NCBI GenBank assembly: GCA_963782965.1
Contig: CAWALV010000006.1
Coordinates: 310,001 to 374,000 of the forward strand
Length of the DNA: 64,000 nucleotides
Origin: CAWALV01 sp963782965
GTDB taxonomy: Bacteria; Actinomycetota; Actinomycetes; Acidothermales; Acidothermaceae
Direction: 5' to 3'
Part shown: piece by piece, positions 25,601-34,446 of the stretch
Layout of the letters: the number at the start of each line of letters is the position of its first letter
Numbering within the stretch: the first letter of the stretch is position 1
Position numbers and translations under genes: made by a program
The notes under the pieces: model-generated
Told to the model about the DNA's origin: nothing
Seen by the model: the letters and a program-made list of their open reading frames with translations, nothing else
Database searches by the model: none

Positions 25601-26832
25601 ACCTGCTTGAACGAGACGTCCTGGTGCGCGTAGGCGCCGAGCGCGGCGTCGCGCACCCGGGCCAGGAGCTCCAAGAACGTCGGATCGGCATCGCACGAGG
25701 CTCTGACCACGACGGTGTTCGTGAAGTAGCCGATGAGTTTCTCGAGCTCGATGCGGTTGCGCCCGGCGATGGGCGTCCCGATGCAGATGTCGCCCTGGCC
25801 GGAGTAGCGGTACAGCAGCACGTTCAGTGCGGAGAGCAGCACCATGAACTGGGTCGAACCCCGCCGGCGGGCGAACTCGTTGATTCGCGCCGTGAGTTCC
25901 TCGGTGAGCCAGAGCGATTGCCGGTCGCCACGGAAGGTCTGTACCGGCGGGCGAGGTCGGTCGGCGGGCAGCGGAAGCAGGGTCGGAGCCCCCGCGAGTT
26001 GGCGGCGCCAGTACGCCAGCTGACGCTCCTGCTCGCCGCTCTCCAACCAGTCGCGTTGCCACTGAGCGAAGTCGGTGTAGCCGAGCGCAACCTCCGGCAG
26101 CGCAGGCTCCTCGCCGGCCAGGTAGGCGTCGTAGCAGGTCGCGAGTTCGGTGAAGAACACGCCCTTCGACCAGCCGTCCCACACGATGTGATGCGCGACC
26201 GTCACCAACGCGTGTTCGTCGTCAGCGAGCTTGACGAGGGTGGCGCGGAACAGCAGCGGTACCGACAGGTCGAAGGTCCACCGCACCTGGGTGCGCACCT
26301 CGGCGTCGAGTGCGGCATCGCGTTCGGCGTCCGGCAACCCCGAGAGGTCGACGCGATGGATGGGCATCTCTTCGACCTCGTGCACGATCTGCACCGGCAC
26401 GCCGTCGACCACGCTGAACGTCGTCCGTAGTGCTTCATGGCGTTGCACGATCGTCGTCAGCGCCCGCTGGAGGGCCGCGACGTCGAGACTGCCGCGAAGT
26501 CGGGTCGCGCCCGAGGAGTTGTAGACCCGCGACTGCTCGGGATCGAGCTCGTTCACCAGCCAGAGCAGTTCCTGCACGGGGGAGAGCCGGCACGGGCCCT
26601 GGCCAACTCGCCGGGCGATCGGCGGCGGCCCGGAAGCGGAGCTTCCTTGCGCTTTGCGGGCAGCAAGCAGTCGCTGCTCGAGCAACGCGCGCTTCTCGGG
26701 AGAGAGCGCGTTCAGCCGGCTATCGGCCGGCGCCTCGGCAGCTCCGGCACCGCTACCGGTGCCGGTCGTTGGCGTGAGCGGCTCCGGGCTCACCGGTGCC
26801 GCATCCGCGGTCGAACGGTCACGAATCCCCAC
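22621..26832 (-). CDS. NRPS, C-A-PCP-TE terminal module (basic residue predicted; Cys thioesterase)
   Basis: 1403 residues. C domain about 80-520 with intact HHIVWDG (214-220); A domain about 545-1040 with YTSGSTGVPKG (near 694); PCP with GGHSL (Ser near 1092); TE about 1140-1400. Aligning by eye to GrsA gives pocket residues D-I-E-D-I-G-T-V-V-K. The acidic residues at positions 239 and 278 and the IG..V pattern resemble Lys/Orn/Arg codes (six of ten identical to the bacitracin Lys code), so a basic amino acid is likely; the exact residue is open. The TE nucleophile motif is GSCFGG, with Cys where Ser is usual. The N-terminus has an SPEKRALLEQRL helix shared with the other NRPSs here, a possible docking element. 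It starts 23 bp after the two-module NRPS and should act last. Confidence 0.92.
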   Translation of the reverse strand: MGIRDRSTADAAPVSPEPLTPTTGTGSGAGAAEAPADSRLNALSPEKRALLEQRLLAARKAQGSSASGPPPIARRVGQGPCRLSPVQELLWLVNELDPEQSRVYNSSGATRLRGSLDVAALQRALTTIVQRHEALRTTFSVVDGVPVQIVHEVEEMPIHRVDLSGLPDAERDAALDAEVRTQVRWTFDLSVPLLFRATLVKLADDEHALVTVAHHIVWDGWSKGVFFTELATCYDAYLAGEEPALPEVALGYTDFAQWQRDWLESGEQERQLAYWRRQLAGAPTLLPLPADRPRPPVQTFRGDRQSLWLTEELTARINEFARRRGSTQFMVLLSALNVLLYRYSGQGDICIGTPIAGRNRIELEKLIGYFTNTVVVRASCDADPTFLELLARVRDAALGAYAHQDVSFKQVVQELAPNRDLSHSPIFQVMFVLQNATKDRMSLSGLELERIEHKPQISKFDFGVGMGEHDGRLHASFEYNTDLFDASTIERMRRHFARLLQSIVDDPDAPISQLALLGDDEIARQVQEWNLAAAPATPLPSVPVHQLVAERARLDASTPAVIADDATLSRGELAERVAGVTEALQRVGLRPRDIVAVAAPRSAAFVTAVLAALDAGLTYVPLDPDYPHDRLAFMLRDSGAKVMLATKQASVQLADAVPDGVQVLILDDIEPTPRDEAPAHVTVSPDDAAYVMYTSGSTGVPKGVVVTHGNLATHVAASIADYRLNAADRMLQFASPSFDISVEEIYCALVAGGTLVVRPADLPIAGQEWLDWLAGERITVMDLPTAYWHEWVHELRLRESQPPASLRLVIVGGEKAQPAVFAQWRELVGDRVEWVNTYGPTEATVVATSYFPRPERAEADAVEMPIGRPVQGVRTYVLDRHLRPVPIGVVGELYIGGGGVAAGYLGQPDLTAERFVASPFVDGERMYRTGDLVRALPDGLLIFVGRADTQVKVRGYRVELGEIERVLSQHPAVAECAVVARTDASGVVALAGYAVPVPGSTVDGAALRQHLHAQLPAYMVPPAIGLIEELPISANGKVDTAALPELTLESREAVTPRTETERLLAGIWAEVLGLPDPDAVSVHDNFFESGGHSLLAVRMFALLEKQVGRRFPLATVVASPTIAELALLIDGQNRSTDGYRALVPLQPHGSRVPLFVVHEVTGDVIGYRQLIGKLGSNQPVYGFESPALRNDPPLDYRIEDIAATYVAELRRFQPTGPYRLVGSCFGGNVVYEMARQLRALGANADLVVLINCAPYGHRGRAVYPVLELLRHPTPGNARKYLRSKRIREGRRLHRRLWWHRAKPYVLARRPLPPELVEPITLHHLAVHEFETRRYDGAIVHIISDESAVPPDDRRLLWPEVTSSVEDVRFCGPGFVRPNFLTSPGVTAAAEWLRDHLDRMAGPC

Positions 26833-26855
26833 CCACCGTTACGGCCTGGTGCATG

Positions 26856-29800
26856 TCAGTCCCCCACCTCGTCTATGAAGTCTGCCAAAGATTCGTCGCC
26901 GAGGAGGGCCAACGTCACGGCCTCGGCCATTGCCGCCACAGTTGGCGCCTCGTAGACCTGACGAAGCGGTAGATCCACCCCGAAAGCGGTACGAAGTCGT
27001 GACATGACCTGCGTGATCCGCAGGGAGTGGCCGCCCAGGGTGAAGAAGTCGTCGTGCACGCCGACGTGGTCGAGGCGAAGCACCTCGCACCACATCTGGG
27101 CGATCTCCTCCTCGATCGGGGTCCGCGGCGCCACCGAGTCGCGGCTCGTCGCTGCCTCGGGGCTGGGGGTCGGCAGCCGGGCGCGGTCGGTCTTCCCGTT
27201 GGGTGTGCGCGGCATGGCCGGCAAGACGATCACTGCGCTCGGCACCATGTACGCGGGCAGTGTGGCGCCGACGTGCTTGCGCAGGTGCGCGGAGTCGATC
27301 GGCGGCGCCTGTGGGTCGAGGACCGCGTACGCGATGAGCCGCTGATCGCCGGGGGAGTCCTCGCGCAGGACCACGACGGCTTCCCGGACTGCCGCGTGAG
27401 TGTCGAGCACCTGCTCGATCTCGCCGAGCTCGATGCGGAAGCCGCGCAACTTGACCTGGTGGTCGATCCGCCCCAGGAACTGCAGGGTGCCGTCGCGGCG
27501 GGTCCGGCCGAGGTCGCCGGTCCGGTAGATGCGCTCGCTGCCCAGCGGGCCGTCGGTGTGGACAAAGCGCTCGGCGGTGAGTTCCGGACGCCGGTGATAG
27601 CCCCTGGCCAGGCCCATCCCGCCGATGACGACTTCGCCTGCGACCCCGGGCGGCACCGGCTTGCCGGCGGAGTCTGCGACGTAGACGCTGCAGTTGGGCA
27701 GAGGGCGACCGAGCGGCAGCGGGTCGACCGGCGCAGCCAGGTGGGCGCTGGTACACCACACTGTCGCCTCGGTCGGCCCGTAGAAGTTCCACACCTGCGC
27801 GACCTTCGCGGCGAGCGGCGCCGCGAGCGCAGCCGTGTAACCCTCACCGCCGCAGACCACCCGCATGGTCGGGCGGCCGGCCCACCCGGCGTCCAGCAGC
27901 ATCCGCCACGTCGACGGCGTCGCCTGCATGAGATCGGCGTCAACGTCGTCCAGCAACGCGGCCAGGGCGAGCGGGTCGGCGGCGACCTGCGGGTCGGCGA
28001 GGACCAGCCGGGCGCCCGACGTGAGTGGCAGGAAGAGGTCGGGGATCGACAGGTCGAACGCCGGGGTGGTGACCCCCACCATCGTCTCCCCGGGCCGAAG
28101 GCCCGGCCGCTGCGCCATCTCGGCCAGCAGGTTCACCGCTCCCCGGTGCTGGATCAAGACGCCCTTGGGCTTGCCCGTCGACCCCGACGTGTAGATCACG
28201 TAGGCGAGGTCGTCGGGCGCGACGGCGACTCCCGGATCGGTGGCCGGGTAAGGCGCCAAGGTGGCCGGATCGTCGAGCAGCAGGCGGTGTAGCGGCTGCT
28301 CGGGTTGCGGCAGCTCGATGTCGGACGACGTGACGATCGCGCGCACCTCGGAGTCGGCCAGCATGAACTCGAGGCGTTCGGCCGGATACGTCGGTTCGAG
28401 CGGCACGTAGGCGGCACCGGCGCGCTGGATGCCGAACAGCGCTACCAGCAGGTCTGCACTGCGGGGTAGGCCGACCGCGACCAAGTCACCTCGGCTCACG
28501 CCCGCCTCGATCAACGCATGCGCGAGCTGGCTCGCGCGCGCGTCGAGTTCGGCGTAGGTGTAGCTGCGACCGCCGCCCTCGACCGCGGGCGCGTCCGGCC
28601 GCAGCGCTGCCTGCCGAGCGAGGAGCCGCGGCAGCGTGACGTCGTCGACCTGCACCTCCGCTCCCGTCGCCGCGGTCAACGCTGCGCGTGCCTCGTCGGC
28701 GGTAAGTAATGGCAGCCGCGACAGCGGAGTGTCGGGCGTGCTCACCACTGCGGTCAGCAGGTGGTTGAAGCGACTCATGAGTTCGCGAATGGTCGCTTCG
28801 TCGAAGAGGTCGGTCGAGTACTCGACGCCGAGAGTGGCACCGTCGGGTGTGCGGGTGCAGGAGACGGTCAGGTCGAAGCGGGCGGTGCCCCTGTCGAGCG
28901 ATACCGGATGCATCGTCGCGTCGGTGAGCCTGCGCGCGGGTGGGCGCGGCGGCTGCATCAACAGCATCACTTGGAAGAGCGGGTTGCGCGAAAGGTCTCG
29001 AGGGAGGTTCAACGAGTCGACGAGGCGGTCGAATGGCAGGTCGCCGTGCTCGGTCGCTGCATTCACGGTCGAGCGCGCCCTCGCGAGCAGCTCTCGCGGC
29101 GTCGGATCCTCCGAGGCGTCGACCCGCAGGGCGATCGTGTTCGCCAGGTACCCGACCAGCCCGTGCAGTGCGGAGCGGTCGCGGCCCGAGATCGACGTCC
29201 CGACGACGATGTCGTCCTGACCGCTGTAGCGGGCTAGCAGGCCGGTGAATCCGGCCAGCAAGACCTGGAAGAGGGTCGCGCCTTCGGCCTTGGCAAGGCC
29301 GGCCATGCGTTCGACCAGGTCGGACGGCAGCTGGGTGCTGAACCTCGCGCCGCGGTAGCTCTGCTGCGGCGGCCGGGGGCGATCGGTCGGGAGCGGCAGG
29401 ATGTCGGGCGCGCCGAGCAGGGCGTTGCGCCAGTAGGCGAGTTGCTGGTCGAGCACGTCGCCGTCGAGCGTCTCGCGCTGCCAGCGGGCGTAGTCGCCGA
29501 ACTGGAGAGCCGGCTCGTCGAGTTCGGCGACGCCACCGGCTGCGTAGTGTGCGGCCAGCTCGTCGACGAGGAGGTCGATGGCCCATCCGTCGACGACTGC
29601 GTGGTGAAGCAACAAGGCGAAAAGGGCCTGCTGGTCGTCGACGCGGACGACGACCGATCGAACCAACGGACCGGTCGCGAGGTCGAACGGCACGGCCGCT
29701 GCTGCGTTGACCATTTGCTCGGCCCGCGCGCTCGCCTCGGCCGTGTCGACAGCGGCGTCATCGGTAACCGTCTTGACCTCCAGCGGTACCCGGAACGCCG

Positions 29801-32800
29801 GTTGCACGCGCTGCACCGGCTCGCCGTCGTCCTCGAGGAGAACACTGCGCAATATCTCGTGCCGCGATACGATGGCGTCGAGCGCCCGTTGCAGGACGTC
29901 GACGTCTAGCGGTCCGTCGATACGGTACGCCGCCGCAACTGTGTAGAGCGGACTGTCCGGCTCGAGCCGGTCGATGAACCACATTCGCTGCTGGGTGAAC
30001 GAGAGCGGATGTTGCGAACCGCCCCGCCGGGTGGGCCCGGGTAGCTGGTGCGCCTGCCCAGTCGTGTTCGCGAGGATCGTTTCTCCAGATATCAAAGCCA
30101 CGACATCCTCCACCGTGGGGCAGTCCACGAACGATCGAATTGACAGTTGCGATTCGCTGAACTCGTCTCGCAGCAGGCTGACAACGCGCACTGCGCGCAG
30201 CGAGTCGCCGCCCAGAGCGAAGAAGTTGTCTCGGACGCCGACCCGGGCGATGCCCAACACGTCAGCCCACACTTGCGCGACCTGGCGCTCGAGCGGGGTC
30301 CGGGGCGGCTCGAACGCGTCATCGACGACGTCGGCCTCGGCAGGTGCCGGTAGCCGCTTGCGATCGGTTTTGCCGTTCGGAGTGCGCGGCAGCTCTTCGA
30401 GGACGACGACGACCGACGGCACCATGTATGCCGGCAACCGGCCGGCGACGTGGTGGCGCAGCGCCTGGCTGTCGACCTCGCCGGGCTCGTCTGCAGCGGT
30501 GTCCGGCGTCTCGGCGACGACGTAGGCGATCAGCTGGCGGTCGCCCGGGCGGTCCTCGCGGACGACGGCAACCACCTCGCGAACCGCGCCGTGGGAGGCG
30601 AGCGCTCGCTCCACCTCGCCGAGTTCTATGCGGAAGCCTCGAACCTTGACCTGGTGATCGAGGCGACCCAAGAACTCCAGCGTGCCGTCTCGATGCGCGC
30701 GCACCAGGTCGCCGGTGCGGTAACTGCGGGCGCCGGGTGAAAGCGGGTGCGCGACGAACTTCTCGGCGGTCAGCTCGGCTCGGTTGTGATAGCCGCGGGC
30801 CAGCCCCAGCCCGCCGATCAGCAGTTCGCCCGCGACGCCCGTGGGCACCGGCTCCAGCCTGGTGTCGACGACGAGGAAATCCGTGTTCGCGATCGGGTCA
30901 CCCAGCCGCACAGGCTGGTCGGGAACCACCTGGTCGACGCTCGACCAGATCGTCGTCTCGGTCGGGCCGTACATGTTCCACAGCTGTGCGCCCCGAGAGT
31001 GCAAGGCCGCCGCCAGGGTTGGCGGCAGCGCTTCGCCGCCGCAGAGCATCTTCAGCCCCGGCCGGCCCGGCCAGCCCGAGTCGACAAGCATCCGCCACGT
31101 CGACGGCGTCGCTTGCAGGATCGTCGCGCCGGAGGCGTCGAGCAGCGTAGCCAGTTGCGCCGGGTCGGCCGCGACGTCGCGACTCGCCACCACGACGGTT
31201 GCGCCGGTGATCAACGGCAAGAAGAGTTCGAGTCCGGCGATGTCGAACGAGAGCGTCGTGACCGCGACGAGCACGTCGCCCGCCACGCATCCCGGGCGCG
31301 TGGCCATCGACTGCAAGAAGTTGCTCAGCGCTCCGTGCTCGATGAGCACGCCTTTCGGCAGCCCGGTCGAGCCGGAGGTGTAGATCGCATAGGCGAGGTC
31401 GTCGAACTCGGGATCGGCCAACTCAGCCGGCTCGGCCGGTGCTGAGGCCGGGGGGGCAGGCGGCTCGTCGAGTACCAGGAGTGCACGCCCGTCGCCCTCG
31501 ACCACATGGCGCAAGCTCGCCTGCGTGACCGCCACCCGCGCGCCGCTGTCGCTGAGCATGAACGCCAGCCGGTCGGCCGGGAAGGTGGGGTCGAGCGGCA
31601 CGTAGGCGCCGCCCGCCCGGTGGACGCCCAGCAGCGCGGCCACCATCCGCGAACTGCGCTCGACGCACACCGCGACCAGGTCGCCCTTGCGCACCCCGAG
31701 GGTGCGCAGCGTCGCCGCGATCTCGCCCGCAGCGGCGTCGAGCTCGTGATAAGTCAGCCGGCTTTCTTCGTCGACGACTGCAACGGCGTCGGGTGTCGCT
31801 TCGACCTGACGACGTACCAGTGCAGGCAGCGGGAGCGGGTCGATCGCCGTAGCGGTGGCGTGCAGGCCGGCGCGGATCGCGTCGAGGTCGGCGGCCTCCA
31901 GCAGTGGCAGCGAGCCGACGGCTGTGTCGGGCGCGGCCAGCGCGGCCCGCAGCAGGACGACGAAGTGCCGGTGCCAACGCTCGACCGTCGCCGCGTCGAA
32001 AAGGTCTGTGCGCATCTCCCACAGGGCGCGCAGCCCCGGGCTCGACGACGCGCCCGTCTCGCGGGTGACCAGCGTGAGGTCGAACTTCGCCACACCGGGA
32101 TCGATGTCGACGATGCGCGCGGTGATACCAGGAAAGCCGGTGACATCGGTCGACCCGGCGACGTGGTTGTAGCAGATCTGGAACAACGCGTTCTTGCCTG
32201 GATCGCGTGGCGGCGCGAGGCGCTCGACGACGAGGTCGAACGGCGCCTCCTGGTGGGCGAGTCCGTCGCGGCTGACCGTGTGGACCTGCCCGAGCAGCTC
32301 GCGGAACGTGACGTCGCCGTCCAGGCCCACCCGCAGGGCAAGCGTGTTCGCGAAGCACCCAACGACGTCGGCGAGCTCGGCGCGGTGCCGGCCGCTGACC
32401 GGAATGCCGACGACGAGGTCGTCTTGACCCGACAACCTGTACAGCAGGGCGTAGAAGGCGGCCAGGATCACGGTGAACCGGGTGGTCGCTGCGGTCCGGG
32501 CCAGGGCCGCGACGCCCGCCGCGACGTCGGCGTCCAGATCGAAGACCAGCCGTTGCCCGTCCATGCGGCGGGTTGCCGGCCGCGGGTGGTCGGTCGGGAG
32601 GTCGACGTCGTCGGGAGCGCCCCCGAGGTGATGTGCCCAGTAGTCGACGTGCTCGTCGAGCACGCCGGCGCGCTCACGAGCCAGCTGCCACGAGGCGTAG
32701 TCGGCGTACTGCAGAGCTGGCGGCGTAAGTGCGGTTTCCGTCTGCGGCTCGCCGATCGCGGCTGCATAGGCGGCGGCGAGGTCGCCGAGCAGGATGGATC

Positions 32801-33404
32801 GGCTGCTCTCGTCGGAGGCCACGTGATGCGTGGTCAGGACGAGCAAGTGGTCGGAATCGGCGATCCGGATCAGCATTGCTCGCAGAAGCAGGTCGCTCGC
32901 GAGGTCGAAGGGACGCGCTGCTTCCGTTGTCGCGTGGCGTACGGCGGCGTCGAACGCATCGGCCGGCGCCGAGTCGTGTGACGCAGCCGTGACCGCGATG
33001 ACCGGCAACTCCACCGGTCGGGGTGGGTCTATGACCGCCACCGGCGTTCCGTCGCCGAGCAACACGCGGGTCCGAAGGACTTCGTGGCGCGCGACTACGG
33101 CGGTCAACGCCGATCGCAACGCATCGACGTCGAGCGTGCCGGCCAGGCGAACGATGCGCGGCACGTTGTAGGCGGCGCCCGCCTCGACGTCGAGTTGGGA
33201 AAGCAGCCACAGCCGTCGCTGCACCGCGGTCAGCACCGCAGGCTCGCCGGCGCCGCGAGGCACCACGGGGTGTTCCGCCGGGCCGGACGCGCCCGGCCCG
33301 GCCGGCGACTGCGGGGCATGGTCGACCTGCCGGCCGCGCATGCGCTCCAGCAGTGCACGCTTTTCCGGCGACAAGTTCGCCAACCGGTCAGCGGTGTTGT
33401 CCAC
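26856..33404 (-). CDS. Two-module NRPS, C-A-PCP-C-A-PCP (Gly, then unassigned)
   Basis: 2182 residues. Module 1: C about 55-480, with HHVASDE (about 193) in place of HHxxxDG; A with SGSTGLPKG near 677 and pocket D-I-L-Q-L-G-M-I-W-K, a near-exact Gly code (usual DILQLGLIWK); PCP GGDSL near 1066. Module 2: C with intact HHAVVDG near 1268; A with SGSTGKPKG near 1742 and pocket D-L-P-Q-V-G-F-V-W-K, related to the Gly type but not matched to a known residue; PCP GGHSL near 2125. No epimerase, methyltransferase or TE. The C-terminus (LADFIDEVGD) would hand over to the TE-bearing NRPS encoded 23 bp downstream. GTG start at 33402-33404 with GGGGG just upstream. Codes were read by hand. Confidence 0.92.
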   Translation of the reverse strand: MDNTADRLANLSPEKRALLERMRGRQVDHAPQSPAGPGASGPAEHPVVPRGAGEPAVLTAVQRRLWLLSQLDVEAGAAYNVPRIVRLAGTLDVDALRSALTAVVARHEVLRTRVLLGDGTPVAVIDPPRPVELPVIAVTAASHDSAPADAFDAAVRHATTEAARPFDLASDLLLRAMLIRIADSDHLLVLTTHHVASDESSRSILLGDLAAAYAAAIGEPQTETALTPPALQYADYASWQLARERAGVLDEHVDYWAHHLGGAPDDVDLPTDHPRPATRRMDGQRLVFDLDADVAAGVAALARTAATTRFTVILAAFYALLYRLSGQDDLVVGIPVSGRHRAELADVVGCFANTLALRVGLDGDVTFRELLGQVHTVSRDGLAHQEAPFDLVVERLAPPRDPGKNALFQICYNHVAGSTDVTGFPGITARIVDIDPGVAKFDLTLVTRETGASSSPGLRALWEMRTDLFDAATVERWHRHFVVLLRAALAAPDTAVGSLPLLEAADLDAIRAGLHATATAIDPLPLPALVRRQVEATPDAVAVVDEESRLTYHELDAAAGEIAATLRTLGVRKGDLVAVCVERSSRMVAALLGVHRAGGAYVPLDPTFPADRLAFMLSDSGARVAVTQASLRHVVEGDGRALLVLDEPPAPPASAPAEPAELADPEFDDLAYAIYTSGSTGLPKGVLIEHGALSNFLQSMATRPGCVAGDVLVAVTTLSFDIAGLELFLPLITGATVVVASRDVAADPAQLATLLDASGATILQATPSTWRMLVDSGWPGRPGLKMLCGGEALPPTLAAALHSRGAQLWNMYGPTETTIWSSVDQVVPDQPVRLGDPIANTDFLVVDTRLEPVPTGVAGELLIGGLGLARGYHNRAELTAEKFVAHPLSPGARSYRTGDLVRAHRDGTLEFLGRLDHQVKVRGFRIELGEVERALASHGAVREVVAVVREDRPGDRQLIAYVVAETPDTAADEPGEVDSQALRHHVAGRLPAYMVPSVVVVLEELPRTPNGKTDRKRLPAPAEADVVDDAFEPPRTPLERQVAQVWADVLGIARVGVRDNFFALGGDSLRAVRVVSLLRDEFSESQLSIRSFVDCPTVEDVVALISGETILANTTGQAHQLPGPTRRGGSQHPLSFTQQRMWFIDRLEPDSPLYTVAAAYRIDGPLDVDVLQRALDAIVSRHEILRSVLLEDDGEPVQRVQPAFRVPLEVKTVTDDAAVDTAEASARAEQMVNAAAAVPFDLATGPLVRSVVVRVDDQQALFALLLHHAVVDGWAIDLLVDELAAHYAAGGVAELDEPALQFGDYARWQRETLDGDVLDQQLAYWRNALLGAPDILPLPTDRPRPPQQSYRGARFSTQLPSDLVERMAGLAKAEGATLFQVLLAGFTGLLARYSGQDDIVVGTSISGRDRSALHGLVGYLANTIALRVDASEDPTPRELLARARSTVNAATEHGDLPFDRLVDSLNLPRDLSRNPLFQVMLLMQPPRPPARRLTDATMHPVSLDRGTARFDLTVSCTRTPDGATLGVEYSTDLFDEATIRELMSRFNHLLTAVVSTPDTPLSRLPLLTADEARAALTAATGAEVQVDDVTLPRLLARQAALRPDAPAVEGGGRSYTYAELDARASQLAHALIEAGVSRGDLVAVGLPRSADLLVALFGIQRAGAAYVPLEPTYPAERLEFMLADSEVRAIVTSSDIELPQPEQPLHRLLLDDPATLAPYPATDPGVAVAPDDLAYVIYTSGSTGKPKGVLIQHRGAVNLLAEMAQRPGLRPGETMVGVTTPAFDLSIPDLFLPLTSGARLVLADPQVAADPLALAALLDDVDADLMQATPSTWRMLLDAGWAGRPTMRVVCGGEGYTAALAAPLAAKVAQVWNFYGPTEATVWCTSAHLAAPVDPLPLGRPLPNCSVYVADSAGKPVPPGVAGEVVIGGMGLARGYHRRPELTAERFVHTDGPLGSERIYRTGDLGRTRRDGTLQFLGRIDHQVKLRGFRIELGEIEQVLDTHAAVREAVVVLREDSPGDQRLIAYAVLDPQAPPIDSAHLRKHVGATLPAYMVPSAVIVLPAMPRTPNGKTDRARLPTPSPEAATSRDSVAPRTPIEEEIAQMWCEVLRLDHVGVHDDFFTLGGHSLRITQVMSRLRTAFGVDLPLRQVYEAPTVAAMAEAVTLALLGDESLADFIDEVGD

Positions 33405-33614
33405 TAGCCCCCATACCCTGTCTCGCCCATGTCTCGCCGGTCATGAAGACGCCCGGTCGACGGCACCCCGACCGCGTCAAGGCAGGCCCACCCCGCCACC
33501 TATCATCTCCCACGGGTGGACGAGGCGCACGGGGTTCAGCCGAAAGGCCGAGCGGGAGGCGATCCAGGCAATCCTCGGCGCGTAGGCGCCGCCGGCGTAG
33601 GAGGAGGGGCACCG

Positions 33615-34418
33615 TTGGACACCGCCGAGGCGATGGCCCGCAGCAATGCCAACCTGGTCACCTACCTGCGCCATCTCGCGGCCAGCGCTCCGGATGGCTC
33701 CTTCCGCCAGGGCGATGGCGTGCTCACCTTCGCGGGCGGTCATCCGTACCCGGGCACGTACACGAACGGCGTAATCCGCGACGGTGCGGGCGCGCCGGCC
33801 GCCGATGTCTTGGCCCGCGCCCGCGAGTTCTTCCGCCCGTTGCGCCGGGGCTACGCGGTGTGGATCTGCGACGAAGCAGACGCCGACCTCGAGGAGCACT
33901 GCCGTGCCGCGGGTATGTTCCAGCGCCCGCCCATCGAAGGAAACCCGGCGATCTGGTACGCCGGGCCGCCGCTGGGTGCGCCGGAGCTGCCGAATATCGA
34001 GATCCGCCGGGTGGAGAATGACGAGAGCCGAGCTGAGTACCTGCGCGTCGTGCTTGCGAGCTACGGGATGGAGGGGCTGCCACCCGAACTCGCCGAACGG
34101 GTGATTTTCAGCCGTGCGAGTCTCGACGATCCGCGGATCGTCGCGTTCGCCGCGTACCGGGACGGCGTGGCACTTGGTGGATGCATGGTCTTCGTTGCCG
34201 ATGGCGTCGGCGGGATGCAGTGGGGTGCGACGCTCGCGGCAGCCCGCGGGCTCGGTATCGGCAAGACGCTGTTTCGCCGGTGTGTGGACGCCGCGCTCGC
34301 GATGGGTGCGGTCGGGCTTTCCGGCCAGGCGAGTCAGATGGGTCTGCCGCTGTGGCAGGCGGTGGGCTTCGAAGTGATCGGCCACTATCGCCGCTACCTG
34401 GCGAAGCCGCCCGCCTGA
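33615..34418 (+). CDS. GNAT-family N-acetyltransferase-like protein
   Basis: 267 residues. The C-terminal half (about 135-260) is GNAT-like: IEIRRVENDESRAEYLRVVLASYG, then VALGGCMVFVADGVGGMQWGATLAAARGLGIGKTLFRRCVDAALAMGAVGLSGQASQMGLPLWQAVGFEVIGHYRRYL, where RGLGIGKTL is the acetyl-CoA loop and LWQAVGFEVIGHYRRY the usual terminal strand pair. The N-terminal half is unassigned. It stands alone on the plus strand between leftward NRPS genes. The start is TTG at 33615, with an excellent AGGAGGGG site about 6 nt upstream. Self-resistance by acetylation or tailoring of the NRPS product is possible; a housekeeping role cannot be excluded. Confidence 0.75.
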   Translation: MDTAEAMARSNANLVTYLRHLAASAPDGSFRQGDGVLTFAGGHPYPGTYTNGVIRDGAGAPAADVLARAREFFRPLRRGYAVWICDEADADLEEHCRAAGMFQRPPIEGNPAIWYAGPPLGAPELPNIEIRRVENDESRAEYLRVVLASYGMEGLPPELAERVIFSRASLDDPRIVAFAAYRDGVALGGCMVFVADGVGGMQWGATLAAARGLGIGKTLFRRCVDAALAMGAVGLSGQASQMGLPLWQAVGFEVIGHYRRYLAKPPA

Positions 34419-34446
34419 CCGCCGCCGTCGCCGCGCAGCTCCGTCG

